Of a stretch of 64,000 nt of DNA, positions 20,443 through 32,547 are shown piece after piece. Position numbers and translations under genes: made by a program. Within the stretch, counting starts at the first letter, position 1; every line of letters begins with the position of its first letter. The notes under the pieces are model-generated. The model did no database searches and had not been told where the DNA came from. It worked only from the letters and a program-made list of their open reading frames with translations. Origin of the DNA: Nepenthes gracilis (Eukaryota; Streptophyta; Magnoliopsida; Caryophyllales; Nepenthaceae); NCBI GenBank assembly GCA_033239525.1, contig BSYO01000014.1, positions 9,006,404 to 9,070,403 on the forward strand, in the 5' to 3' direction.

Positions 20443-21902
20443 GTAAGTACAACCACACCCTCCTCTTTTGTTTCCTTACACTTTTATTTTATTTTCTTTG
20501 GATATCTTCATTCCGATACTCAATTAAACTTATATTTTATATTACCCATGACTTGAGTATGCACATATGAAAATTTTGTGTCCAATTTCCTAATGTTGGT
20601 CGATATTTTGCACTGAAACCCTAATCCTGTGCCCGAACATTTTCACCCCGGATTTTTAGGGATTTTGCCTAAATTGACTCTAGAATATCATTACCTATAC
20701 CTTGTATATGTCAATTTATCGATTGGATACAAGATTTCATAGTTTTATGTGAAATTTCGTTCGCTAGAACCCTAACTCACACCCAGACCACGTTTAACCA
20801 ATTAATTTAGGTTTTATGCATGATTTGACTTTAGATAACAAAAACCCATATCTTGAATGTGGATATTTATCGGTTGGGTGTCCGATTATTCAAGTTTAGT
20901 CTGATTTTGCACTTACAAGACCCCAACATCAGCCATGACACTGTTCACCCGAGCTATTTTGGTATTTTTGTATGATTTTATTTTGTTTAATTGAAATTTA
21001 AATTACGTATAATTGTATATGGTCAATTGTATATCCCGAAAATATTATTGTGACAAGTTTGTGAATAAATTATCGTCTGGAAGCTCTAAAGTTATGTTTG
21101 GCGATTGTGGTAAGGATTTCCTAATTGTTCGAAAACATCATATTGAACTATGCATATGTTTAAAATCATGTGAAGATTTAAACCCACAAGAAATGATTAC
21201 CCATATCTGTATATAAGAATTAAATAAGATATGTAAGAATACGAAGGGAATACCACAATTTGATATGTGTATGATTCATTCTCTCTGTGTGAGAACTATG
21301 TGAAAGAAATTTGGTAGACTTTTTCTCAAAAAATGAGAAATGGTAAAAATTGGACCACGGATTTATAGAGGGTAATATTCTCTGGCATACAATGGGTATT
21401 ATAGTTGAAGCACAAGGATTATCATGACTGTGTATTGTAGCGGGTGATATTCCTTGACATGCCTTAGAATATTACTGTGGAAGAATAATAACTGTCTCTA
21501 GGCCACGAGGGATGTGGTGGCATGTGATATGGCCTTGTATATTGGGTTATAGGTATACTGCTCATCACGGTGTGTTGAATTGCGTGGTTATGCGCTTTAG
21601 AATGTGTAAAAGCAAATACATTCCTTTTCTCTTTCTCTTGCACCATTAGTTAATAAGGTCTATTGGCCCTGGTCCATAAAGATTAAGAAATTTATGCATG
21701 TTTTGGAACCTTAAGTGAAGTAAAATAAAATATAAAAAGCTATTTACATTCTGAAAATGTATTTGCTTGTATTTTATGCTATGCATCATATATCATACTC
21801 TTATCTTATTCCCTATTCTATTTGAATATATTGTACATTATTCTTGATTATATTATACTTGCTAAGCATTTGGCTCATCCTTACCATTTTCTTTGCCTCC
21901 AG
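20443..21902 (+). other. Proposed intron inside element II 5' LTR
   Basis: Donor GTTGAG|GTAAGTAC at 20443 and acceptor GGCTCATCC, pyrimidine tract, TTTGCCTCCAG|ATGAG at 21902: 1460 nt. The donor is the best match to the plant consensus in the window. The 3' LTR keeps the acceptor (27308) but has no donor. Confidence 0.5.
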
Positions 21903-22370
21903 ATGAGCACCAGTTTATACCTAATAGGGCGGGGTAGAGGATTAGAAGTTGGTTAGGTATGAAGATTTTAGAAGATAGCATGAGGACTTAGTTCTGTGAT
22001 TTTGTACCATTATATAATACTTTCGTATATTTTAAGAAAGATTTGTATATTGATGTAGTTGAATATGTATGATGACGATGATGTTGTATATGTAGTTTAG
22101 TTTCTTTTGTATTTGATGGATGTAGATATTTTCATAGGTTGTTATGGTTAATTTGAATACCTAATTGCATCTTGTTCGAACTAACGTCATACCTGGAGTT
22201 ATGATATTGGTGCCACGTGTTTTGTTGTGGCTTGTGGATCCTGTGTTGTGATGAAGTAGATTATGTATATTGTACAGGATATTTCACAGGTTTTGTATTT
22301 ATTTAAAGGCCATATTATTTTCTGCCAAAACTCTACCAGATTTTGATTAGAAAAATATGGTCTGTCATAG

Positions 22371-22382
22371 TTGGTATCAGAG
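22371..22382 (+). other. Primer-binding site of element II
   Basis: TTGGTATCAGAG, matching the initiator tRNA-Met site, two bases after the LTR end GTCATA. Confidence 0.85.
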
Positions 22383-22734
22383 AAGAAGTTGTCTTAGATT
22401 TGATCTGAATCTTATGCGGAAGATTAGGCTAGAGTAAGATAAATCGAATAAGGAAATGAAGGTATAGGATGATTAATATAGATGGGATGGTTTTAGTTAA
22501 TATAATTTAAATGACTTAAGCTAAGATTAAGTTAGGATTAATTGTTAAGTTCGATTATCTAGTTGTGGTATCCTAGTTAGTGTTTTAATCAAGATAAGTT
22601 GATTAACTTAGATTAGAACAAAGTTAGAAATTAATAGGTAAGTTGGGTTGTCTAGTTTACACTATTCTAGTTAGTATCTAAGTTTGAACTAACCCATATT
22701 GTTCTTATTTCAGAAAAAATATCCGTAACTGATC

Positions 22735-22860
22735 TTGCCACCTAGGCGAGGGTCGAGACGTGGAAGTGGTTAACCACGTGATAGAGAGGCCAAGTATTTG
22801 AATTTGTTGAATGGAATGGCAAGACTTGAAAGTCTTGGAAGGTCTTATTCGAGCGAGAAC
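22735..22860 (+). pseudogene. Gag start relic of element II
   Basis: Reading from TTG at 22735 gives a leucine in place of Met, then PPRRGSRRGSG, stop (TAA, 22771-22773), PRDREAKYLNLLNGMARLES. This aligns with the gag start of element IV (MPPRRRRSQG...DREAEYMNLLGRMADVIEAL). After about 22860 I cannot follow the frame. Confidence 0.7.
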
Positions 22861-25299
22861 CAGGAGAAGGGATGTGGAAGAAGGATACCTTGAGGTTTAA
22901 CTTAGGTTGATCTTAGTCGGAGGACTAGGATTGGGAATAATTGAATAGCATGCCAAGTAAGACGGATCAGATGGAACCGGTGGCTCGAAACCAGGATGAC
23001 TTGGAGTCGATTTCCGGTGCTAGTGAATCCGAGGATGTTGATTAAAAATCAATTTAATAATGATGATTAAGTGTTTGAATTTTGGGGTGGCTCAGATCTT
23101 GTCGGAGTTGAAATTTGGAACCTGAAAATTGAAATGATGTTGCGGTGACCCAGTATTTGGGAGGATAAAGAGATATCATGGTATATGTTCGTTGATGTTT
23201 TTATAGATAAATATTATTATGATGAGTTTTTGGGACACTATTTCAATTGTAGATAGTTAGCCACATGGTGGAGGATGGTCTTTACACCTAGGGTCGGATG
23301 GAGAAGAAATCCAATGCCTTGGATTGGGTTTTGTGATGATAGCACAATGTGTAGAGGTGCCAACCACCATGATGGAAGGTAAGATTTCTAAATTTGACAC
23401 TGTAGCATGTGTATCATTTTGGTATCCTGAATCTATAGTATCAATTGTGATTTCTAAGTTTATTTGTTTATTTAAGGATCTTGGTTCAATACTATCGGTA
23501 TCGAGGTTTATGACATTTTCTTGGATCTGTAGATATGACTAGTTGGGTTAAATTGATTTGTTTTGAGGTATTAGAAAATTAGTATCATTTTGCCTGTAAG
23601 TCGTTTAATGAGGATTGCGTCAAATCTATTTAGCAAATGAGACCACCCCTCAAAGTTATCCTATAATCACTAAGAATTTTTGACTGTATATGTATTCAAG
23701 GATGCTTCCTAGAGGAACAAAAAATTAAGTTGATTTATCTTTTGATCAGAAATTCAAGGTTATGTCGAAATCAACACTGACTTTTAAGGATTCTGTATCA
23801 AATCGAATGAGTATCAATTAGGTGCCGCTATGGGATACCTTGGAGGCTTTGGGGTAGTAGGATGAATTGGTGAGATTACATGTGGATGATTATAATTTGG
23901 TTGTTAGAGATATGAATGGTTTGATGAGCGGGCACTGTGAATTAATTGGTGATCTAGTTGATCTATTGCAAAGACTAGATGAATTCTAGCGTCGATCTGT
24001 ATCCATAAGTATTATAATTGTGCATAATTGAAAGTTGTGCCTATGGTAGTATTTAGGTTAAGATGTAACCGTTGCAAGTTCTGGTAATGCCATATAGGTT
24101 TGTAGGTTCATTAGCATTTTTGTGAATTTTATAGGTTGGATCTTTCGGCTATATGTGGGTCAATGTTGTGATGGCCTTATCGATGAATACATAGAATTAT
24201 GGAAAATGTATGAACTCTATTTGAGGACTGCATCATAGATTAGGAAGGCTATTAGCTATGTGCCCAATTGCGGGAGAATATGAGTTTGATAAAAGGAAGT
24301 GTCATGTTGGGTATGTTGTTTCTTTGATAACAAGAATGTGGTGAGTTTGAGAAAGATTTAGGATTATGTTTTTCCTACATTGTATATTGGCGGTTGCCCT
24401 TAGATCAAGTGGGAAGAGAAGTCCATGATCAGAGTTACTCCACATGTGGTTTGGAGTTAGCAATTAAGTCTCTCATTTGAAGACTTATAGGTGTTATTTT
24501 TGAAGATGGTTATTATCTAATAGTTTTAAGAGTTTGAATAGTTGTGTCTTCTAGCAAATGGATCTACTTAAGAATTGTGAAGATAAATCTTGGTGTAGTT
24601 TAAGGAAAGCAGACATTAGTGCTGCTAATTGATGATTGGGAGTCCTTAGACTTAATATGCTTTTGATGCTTCATAGGAGAAGTGAAAGGTGAGTGGCAAG
24701 TAGGGCTCAATATTTGGGTTGTGGGGAGTTGTGCTCTTGATTTGGGAGATAGAATCGCATTTGAAGTATTGAAACTATGAAATTATGAGATGAGAAGTCC
24801 TTATGATTTTTTTTCAGGGTTGTTAGAACGGCAAAAATTTTGGGTGTTTGAATAATTGTGGATTAGCTTTCGAGGACGGTCCATTTATCGCGAATTTGGA
24901 TAATGCGTGCGGGTCAACTAGATTGGCTCATTGGTATGCCAATAAGATAATAAGTTTGTTGAGCATTTAGGTTTCAAGACTTAGGTAATGATTTGGAGGC
25001 TGTGCTGAATTTTTGGGTGATCGTCTCAATTGTGTTTTCTAAGTTAATCGTAATCTAAGGATTAAGGACATTGCCTTAGTTGTGTTGATATTTTTTTGAC
25101 TTTTCTTAGGCTATAGTTGCTAGGTAACTTAGATGTCTGATTTGAATCAATGAATATAAGCAATCTTGTGCTAGAAAGAATGGCCCATAGGTTTCGGAAT
25201 AAGAAAGAGGTCCCAAATGAATGATCACTCTCAAGACTTCAGATAAATCAAAGAAAGAATCTATTTGCTTGTCTAAGATTTGGTATCGAGATGGAGAGG
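22861..25299 (+). other. Eroded internal region of element II
   Basis: No open frame above 72 codons and no domain I can name with confidence. Its position between gag-start and chromodomain relics means it is decayed and shortened gag-pol. T- and TG-rich composition fits long C-to-T decay. Confidence 0.55.
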
Positions 25300-25541
25300 T
25301 AGTAACTGGATTTAGTTTGCCTTCGAATTAGATGAACTATCATAAAATTTTCCACGTATCGTTGATTTTGGAAGTAGGTATGTGGTTGAGTTAGACCATT
25401 GTAGGGAGATTAAGAATTTGTCTCATAATGAGGTTTTGATTTAAATCTTAGATAGAACGTATCAAGTGATGAGGATCAAGACATTCGAATGGTTAAGGCT
25501 CTCTAAGATAAATCGTTTAATCAAGGAAGTGGCTTGAGAAC
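25300..25541 (+). pseudogene. Integrase tail and chromodomain relic of element II
   Basis: Broken match to the clade pattern: LPS.LDEL (about 25320), then ILDR at 25445, VMRIKT, WLRLSKIN in place of PLVKVLWRNH, and EVA followed by TGA in place of EEATW. The match stops at about 25541, where sequence corresponding to the inside of the LTR begins. A deletion has therefore removed the chromodomain end, the polypurine tract and the first 180 or so bases of the 3' LTR. Confidence 0.65.
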
Positions 25542-27740
25542 TCTAAGGACACAGAAGAAATTAGATTGAGAGGCCCAAAGACCCAGATTGGGAGAATTGG
25601 GAATCGGTGTTATAAACCTCAAAATGTCAATTTGTAAATAAAATTCAGGATTTAAATTATGGTAATCGCGATGTATAAAATTAATATAATCAAAATTAGG
25701 TTCAAAGTACGTAAAAAATTATATTTCGAAGGCGGAATTGGGGGTTGGTGACGGGCGCCTATTGGGTGCTCGAGGTGACGCCAAGGGTGCCCCATCCAGC
25801 CACAAGGCGCCAACTGGGTATTCGAGCGCCGGCAGACAGGCGCCATTTCCAGCATGCATCCTCGTCTTTCATTTCCTTGCACTTTTATTTTGTTTTCTTT
25901 GGGTATCCTTATTCCGATACTCAATTAAACTTATATTTTATATTACCCATGACTTGAGTATGCACATATGTAAATTTCGTATCCAATTTCCTAATTTTGG
26001 TCGATATTTTGCACTGAAACCCTAATCCCTTGCCTGAACGTTTTCACCCACAAATTTTTAGGGATTTTGCCTAAATTGACTCTAGAATATCATTACCTAT
26101 ACCTTGTATATATTAATTTATCGATTGGATACCCGATTTGATAGTTTTATATGAAATTTTGTTCGCTGGAACCCTAACTCACGCCCGGACCACGTTTAAC
26201 CAATTAATTCGAGTTTTATGCATGATTTGGCTTTAGATAATGAAAACTCATGTCTTAAATGTGGATATTTACCGGTTGGGTGTCCAATTTTTCAAGTTTA
26301 GTTTGATTTTGCACATACGAGCCCCGACACCCACGCTGACACTGTTCAACTGAACCATTTTGGTATTTTTGCATGATGTCGTTTTGTTTAATTAACATTT
26401 AAATTATCTATAATTGTATATGCTCAATTGTATATTTCAAAAATATTATTGTGAATTGTTTGTAAAGAAATTATCGTCCGAAAATTCTAAAGTTACGTTT
26501 GGCCGATGTGGTAAGGATTTCATAATTTTTCTAAAGCATCATATTGAACTATGCATATGTTTAAAGTCACGTGAATACTTAAATCCATAAGAAATAATTA
26601 TCTGCATTTGTATATAAGAATTAAGCAAAATATGTATGAATACGAAGGGAATGCCATAATTTGATATGTGTATGATTTATTCTTCCGGTGTGAGAGCTAT
26701 GTGGAAGACATTTGGTTGATTTTTTCAAAGAATAATAAATGGTGAAACTTGGACCACGGATTTGTATTTCAGAGGGTAATATTTTCTAACATGCTATGGG
26801 TATTATAGTGGAAGCTCAAAGAATATCCTAGGCATGTATTATAGAGGGTGATATTCTTTAGAATGTCTTAAGATATTAATGTGGAAGAACGAGGACTGCC
26901 TTTGTGTCACAGGGGACATGGTATCATATGTGATATGGCCCTGTATATCGGGTTATAGGTATACCGCTCACTACGAGGTGTTGAATTGTGTAGTTATACG
27001 CTTTAGAATGTTTAGAAATAAACACATTCCTTTCCTCGTTCTCTCGCATAGTTAGTCAGTAAGGTTTACTGGCCCTGATCTGCAAAGATTAAAAAATTTA
27101 TACATGATTTGAAATCGTAAGAGAAGAAAGATAAAATCTGAAAAGTTATTTATATTCTAAAAACGTATTTGTTCATATTTTATACTATGCATCATATATC
27201 ATACTCTTATCTCTTTCCCTATTCTATTTGAATATATTGTATATTATCCTTAATTATATTGCACTTTCTGAACATTTGGCTCAACCTAACTGTTTTCTTT
27301 GCCTCCAGATGAGTATGAGCTTATACCCGATAGGGTAGGATAGAGGATTAGAAGTCGGCTAGGCATGAAAATCTTAGAGGATAGCTTAAAGACTTAGTTC
27401 TATGGTTTTGTACCCTTATGTAGTACTTTTGTGTATTTTGAGAAAGATTTATATATTGATATAGTTTCATATGTATGATGATGATGATGTTGTATATGTA
27501 ATCTAGCTTCTACTGTATTTGATGGATGTAGATACTTTCGCAAGTTGTTATAGTTAATTTGAATACCTGGAGTTATGACGTTGGTGCCACATATTTTGTT
27601 GTGGCTTGTGGATCCTGTGTTGTGATGATGTAGATTATGGATGTTGTACAGGATATTTCACAAGTTTTGTATTTGTTTGGCGGCCTTTTTTTTTACTAAA
27701 ACTTTGTTAGATTTCGGTTAGAAAAACGTGGTTCCTCACA
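25541..27740 (+). repeat. Element II 3' LTR (truncated and internally deleted)
   Basis: Aligns with 19936-22369 of the 5' LTR. It lacks the first 180 bp or so, and a second gap of about 210 bp at 25857 (between AGCATGC and CCTCGTC) removes the TATA position, leader and splice donor. The copy could therefore not have served as a promoter in the same way. Ends GTTCCTCACA at 27740. Confidence 0.75.
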
Positions 27741-29004
27741 CAAGTCAATGTCGGATGTTAATCTAAAAATAGATTCCGGCAAACAATTTAAACATAAAAT
27801 ATTAATACAATTTATAGTATTCAAAGTATCACACCCAAAATTGACTTCAAATTATCAACACACATGACTTCAATTATTCGTAAGAAAAAATATCTATTTT
27901 AAATTAGAGTAAATTGAATTATAATCTTTCAATCGAACTTTTGAAAACTAACCAAAATTATACATTATTCAAAGTTTAATATAAGAAAATCTAAACAAAT
28001 TGGAATTATTTTCAACTATTGTTCTAATTATATAATATAAAACTTATATCCAAAACCCTAAACTACTAACGATCAGCTATCCCTTCGGTCCAATCGCCTA
28101 CAAATATAGTTTCGAGTCCTCTAATCTAAAAGGTTAGTAAAAATTAAAGTAAAAACGAGTTAATTATTCAATAAGGTATATAAATTTTATAATTGATCAT
28201 ATATTTTATATTAGAATATGTTGGGTGAAACATGATCAAAATTGGAAATAATAGCGTACATTATGAGTATATCATACATGATTCTTTTACGCTGGTGATC
28301 AATCTTTTTTTTAAACCATGTATCAAATAAATATACTCAAATCATATAAAACTTGTGGACTAGTGATCAGTGGGGTTTTATCGATAAAGAAGTTATTATT
28401 GAAATTTGAGTTATGTTTATAGGTGGGCAGTTATATATGTAACCCTGTAAATATGGCCAATCGCCACTTTCAATCTACGGATGATAAGTTTGAATATCGA
28501 TTATCACTTTAATATAATAGAATAATTCATAATATATATTTCTGTCAATTTTCTATAATAGTCTATACATAATCAAATAAAAAAAATTTATTCAAATAGG
28601 AATATATTCTTTATATTTTTTATACTAGAAAAAAATATTTTTATCATCAAATTTATGTAGATTTTTCATCTTATTTTTTCAAATATACTGCATGCAATAC
28701 ATAATGAATTATGTAGGAACTTTTGTCCATAATTTTAAAAACATGCAAGAACTACCATGTTAGAAATTCAACAAAAATCAGGGTAATGTCTTCAATTTTT
28801 TCTATGAAACATGCAAGAGTATTCATAGGTTAGAACATGTAGAAGCATATAACTTAAAATTGAAGACATTTAAAAGTAGCAAATAATATTTAAAAAAATA
28901 TAAGAATATTGTAGTAAAAATCGGTATTTAAACATAATATATATGAAATGAGGGCATGTATTTTATAAAAAAAATTATATGAAATGAAAATGGGAATACA
29001 TGCA
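27741..29004 (-). repeat. E-family LTR fragment (part 1 of 2)
   Basis: AT-rich, no gene. 28100-28170 resembles the E-family stretch at 11835-11910 (TCCTCTAATCTAAAAGGTTAGTAAA). The part before 29005 resembles 19070-19140. LTR F interrupts it; the continuation is at 44548. Confidence 0.5.
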
Positions 29005-29764
29005 TGTAATATCCGACATCCATTTGATTCAATTTGATTATGTATGTTATTTTGGCTATTTTTAGTGCTTTGGGATTAATTATATATTGTGGTATTTTGA
29101 AAGAATTTGGATCAACCAGTTGGTACTTGAAACGCGCCCGAGTAGCACCTAAACCATGCCTGAGTAATGTCTAAGAACAGATTGTCGTGGGCTTGTGCTT
29201 GAGACGTGCTCAAGGCTACACTCGAGCATTGAAAGTCGTGGGCTTGGCACTCGAGGAATGTCTAAGTTGGCACTCAAGCACCGATTTGTGTATAAAAGGG
29301 GAAGTTGTGCCACTGTTCGTCATTTTTGCATGAGAAATGGAATAGAGGAAAAAGAGAGAAGGAAGAAGAGAGAGGAAGAAGAGATTGGGTAGATTAAAGT
29401 ATCTTTTTGTTAAATCTATTTGGTATAAGGTTGAGACAAGTAACTTTAAACCCTATTTTTAATTTGTTTTAGTATCTAATAAGTTTTGTATATATTTTAG
29501 AGGTTTAATATTTATACATACTATTTTTATTTACCCTATTTGTTTTCCTTTATGCATACATGTATTTTGTAGATCGTTTGAACATTTTGTTTGGGTTTTA
29601 CAAGTATTTGAGGGTTTTGTTATTTTATAAAAAAATGGTTAAATATTTAAGATTAAATATTTTTATATCAGTATATTTATATAAAAATGGATACGAAACC
29701 TGCATGGGTTGTGTATTAGTTCACATGTATCGCTGCTTGGGAACCGAGGTCACTACCTCTCATC
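29005..29764 (+). repeat. LTR F, left part (split by element III)
   Basis: Starts TGTAATATCC. The CTCGAG-rich cassette is at 29120-29285, the TATA box TATAAAAGG at 29291-29299, GAGAGAAGGAAGAAGAGAG leader at 29353-29390, and GAG|ACAAGTAAC at 29436 where other LTRs have a splice donor. Continues at 43173. No internal region follows, so it is read as a solo LTR; the flanks ATGCA and CCTAC do not match. Confidence 0.65.
29760..29764. repeat. Target-site duplication of element III, left (TCATC)
   Basis: TCATC at 29760-29764 equals TCATC at 43168-43172. Confidence 0.88.
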
Positions 29765-30219
29765 TATGAGGTCCAAAATAAAATTAAGAGGCTCAAGGTT
29801 GGAGTTAAAAATGTTGACCAGTCTTCAATGAAAGAAATGAAGCGTGGCATGAAAGAGGGCTTAATTAGAATAAAGAGCATTGACCGAAAAGTTGACCTGA
29901 ATAAATTAATAGCAACTAAAGCCAAAAGCTGACTTTACTATTTAGTTAGAATCCAACCAAGCATCGACTAAATGGAGTAAGTAAACTACCTCGTTACAGT
30001 CTGAGGAGAAGTACTCGAGTAAGTAAACTAACTTACTCCCACCTACCCTTTGGAAAGAGGTACCGAAGCAAGTGACTTACCCCACTTACTCCACCTAACC
30101 CTCATCTATAAATACTCAGCTTCGACCAAGGAAGCTGGCACAAACAACCAGCGGGAAGAATAGTAAGGAGTAGAGGAGAGAAAGCTTCCAGTCGATAAAA
30201 GTGAACAAACGGCTGTCAG

Positions 30220-32218
30220 ACAAGTGTACTTCGGATGTTACTTTTTTAAGTTTTGTTTTTAAGAATATTGCAAGTGTACACTTTGTTTTTAACTCCAGAA
30301 TGTTACAAGTTTACTTCGGACGATACTCTTTTTAAATTCTGCATTGTACCCAATTTTAGAAAGTTCATGCTTTAAGCACTCCCATCTCCAAGTCTCAGCT
30401 TCAAGAAAAATGCAAGCGTTACCCTTCCAGTTTAGTTTAAATACTTGCTGATTGTTATGTTGTATCTCTAATTTGCATATTTGCATGACTGATTTCATGA
30501 TCAATCTCATGTTCTCTGTTTGTCCACTTTCTGTTCCCTACTCAAACTGAAAGCCTATAAAATCCTGACTAAAAAAATAAAACCGGCATTGTAAATATTG
30601 AAACTTGCATTTACATCATAAAATCGGCATGCATAATGTGAACTCGGCTTTTGATAAAATTAAAACCAGCCACTACCTTAAGCCTAAATCAAGTTCGGCC
30701 TCCCCATAAGAATGAAAAAAGTTCGGCCTCCCTTGATAAAAAAATCAAGTTCGGCTTTCCTAGGTGAAAAATCAAGTCCGACTTGCATGATGAATCAAGT
30801 CCGGCTTGCATGATGAATCAAGTCCGGCTTTGCATGATGAATCAAGTCCGGCCCTCCCCTTTGCATGATGAATCAAGTCCGGCTTTACATGATGAAAACA
30901 AGATCGGCTTCCCCTCTTGATGAAAATGAAACCAGCCTCCACTTCATGAAATCACAATCGGTCCCCTTTGCATGAAAACAAGATCGGCCTCCCCTCTTGA
31001 TGAAAATGAAACCGGCCTCCACTTCATGAAATCACAACCGGTCCCCTTGCATGAAAACAAGATCGGCCTCCCCTCTTGATGAAAATGAAACCGGCCTCCA
31101 CTTCATGAAATCACAACCAGTCCCCTTGTATGAAAACAAGGTCGGCCTCCCCTCTTGATGAAGTCCAAACCGGCTATTGTGAAGATGAATCCAAACAGGC
31201 TTTGAGTGATGAAATCCAAACCGGCCATTGTGAAGATAAATCGCAATCGGCCTTGAGTGATGAAGTGATAACCGGCCATTGTGAAGATGAATCCAAACCG
31301 GCCTTGTGAGGTGATAATCCAAACAGACCTTGATTTTGAAACCGGCCTTTGATTTTAAAATCGACTTTATAATATGATTTTTAAATTGACCTTAAGCATG
31401 AAATTGGCCTTCCTTGAAGCATGAGGCTAAATCGGCCTTAAGCATGAAATCGGCTTTCCCTGATGCATGAGGCTAAATCGGCTTTAAGCATGAAATCGGC
31501 CTTCCCTGAAGCATGAGCCTAAATCGGCCTTAAGCATGAATCTAAATCGACCTTCCCTGAAACCAGCCCTTTTGCATGATATTGAAACTGGCCCCTGCAT
31601 GATAAAAATCGAAACCGGCCCCCTTTGCATGATGAAATTGAAACCGACTTTAGAACAAATTTGAAACCAGCATTTGTAAAATAAACTTTGAAACCGGCTC
31701 GTGAAGAACAAAGAAAATGTGAATCGACTTTATAATAAAATAAATAAGTTCAAACATTAGCCTTGGGAGACAAGGTACTCCGGCATGCCTTAGGACCTTA
31801 AGGTGATAATCGAAGATAACTGAAGTGAGAGCCGTCCTCAGGGCTTTGTACAAGGAGAAAGTGAGAGCTGTCCTCGGGGCTTTGTACAAGGAGGTATTGC
31901 CGTGATTGTGAGCAGATGTGCACAATCTATCATCGATTAAAGCCCCCCTTCCGTTATGTAATAAATAAAAGAAGTGAAATTTATGATCTACATTGTGTTA
32001 TGCCCAAATATTATCTATTCTAACTTTCCAATTTGCTTTTGTTTGGTCAAATGCTATGTATATATATAATGCCTGATTTCCTGCATTAACCGTCCTAACT
32101 GTTTTGCATGATATTCTATACACACATCCGTAACTGTTGACAGCACGAACGTTTTATGGAAAATCTACATGTACCTTGTTGAGCTCCGCCTCACTATTTT
32201 CTGTTTTCCCCCATTCAG
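30220..32218 (+). other. Proposed intron inside element III 5' LTR
   Basis: The acceptor side is strong: GAGCTCCGCCTCAC, a long pyrimidine run and TTCAG|ATG (end 32218; 3' LTR 42852). The donor position reads CAG|ACAAGTGTAC, with AC where GT or GC is expected, so splicing from it is doubtful. The segment holds the CAAGTGTAC array, the minisatellite and the hairpin. Confidence 0.35.
30590..31700 (+). repeat. ACCGGC/TCGGCC minisatellite, element III 5' LTR
   Basis: Many degenerate units with GAAACCGGCC, AAGTCCGGC and AAGATCGGCC cores. One higher-order unit of about 80 bp (GAAAACAAGATCGGCC...CACAACCGGTCCCC) recurs three or four times (30890-31150); the 3' LTR has more copies. No real genes lie here. 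Confidence 0.85.
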
Positions 32219-32535
32219 ATGGAAGTTTATAATTTGTACCTGACGAGACGGAGTGATCAAAGCCGACTTGAAGGATTCGTAAGGAGTCAGGAGCACCTTT
32301 CGAGGATTGCAACGGAGAATCAATTAGTGTAATGAATTGTTAGACTCCATAAACTTTTGTAATATACATTTGTGCCTATTCGAAAATGAATGTTATGGAA
32401 CGAATATGAATGTTTTCGTAAGATGTTAGATTGGCTTCCACTATGCGTCTATGATTAAAATATATGGATTCTAGATGGCATCTGTGATCTTGTGTTGTGA
32501 ATGACGGTGTAAAAAAAAATCCATTCCGCCACAAT

Positions 32536-32547
32536 TGGTATCAAAGA
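32536..32547 (+). other. Primer-binding site of element III
   Basis: TGGTATCAAAGA, two bases after the LTR end CCACA. It matches the initiator tRNA-Met site for the first eight bases. Confidence 0.8.

Larger units (their letters stand above)
19753..22369 (+). repeat. Element II 5' LTR
   Basis: About 2.6 kb, TGTCACATCCCC...GTCATA, followed by GT and the primer site. Aligned with 25541-27740. It contains the cassette, leader, a GTAAGTAC donor, a duplicated GGCATGCC-type module (21371-21475) and a CTCCAG acceptor. Confidence 0.8.
19753..27740 (+). mobile_element. Element II: eroded Tekay/Del-type chromovirus
   Basis: Plus-strand element with 5' LTR (19753-22369), primer site TTGGTATCAGAG (22371-22382), a 3.2-kb internal region without open frames, and 3' LTR (about 25541-27740). 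Two coding relics identify it: a gag start (22735) and the integrase tail with chromodomain (25300-25541). The internal region is about 1.5 kb shorter than in elements I and IV, so deletions as well as point decay have occurred. I see no matching target duplication (TTTTT before 19753, CAAGT after 27740), so the left boundary may be disturbed. It is close kin of element V, whose leader and gag start align with it. Confidence 0.82.
29765..32533 (+). repeat. Element III 5' LTR
   Basis: 2769 bp, TATGAGGTCC (TGTGAGATCC in the 3' copy) to CCGCCACA. Parts: TTGACC words, repeat pair with ACTTACTCCACCTAACC, TATAAATAC (30107), purine-rich leader (30152-30187), CAAGTGTAC units, minisatellite (30590-31700), GGCATGCC module (31781), two 36-bp units (31823-31858, 31859-31894) within a 12-bp hairpin (31807-31818 and 31928-31939, one mismatch), and CCATTCAG|ATGG (32218). 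Confidence 0.9.

Noticed and set aside
22371..22382. tRNA gene near the TGGTATCAGAG sites
   Set aside because: These are primer-binding sites complementary to a tRNA end; no cloverleaf or A/B boxes surround them.
30590..31700. Regular repeats spaced by variable sequence, superficially like a CRISPR array
   Set aside because: Units are degenerate, vary in length and lie inside a plant LTR; both LTRs of element III carry them.
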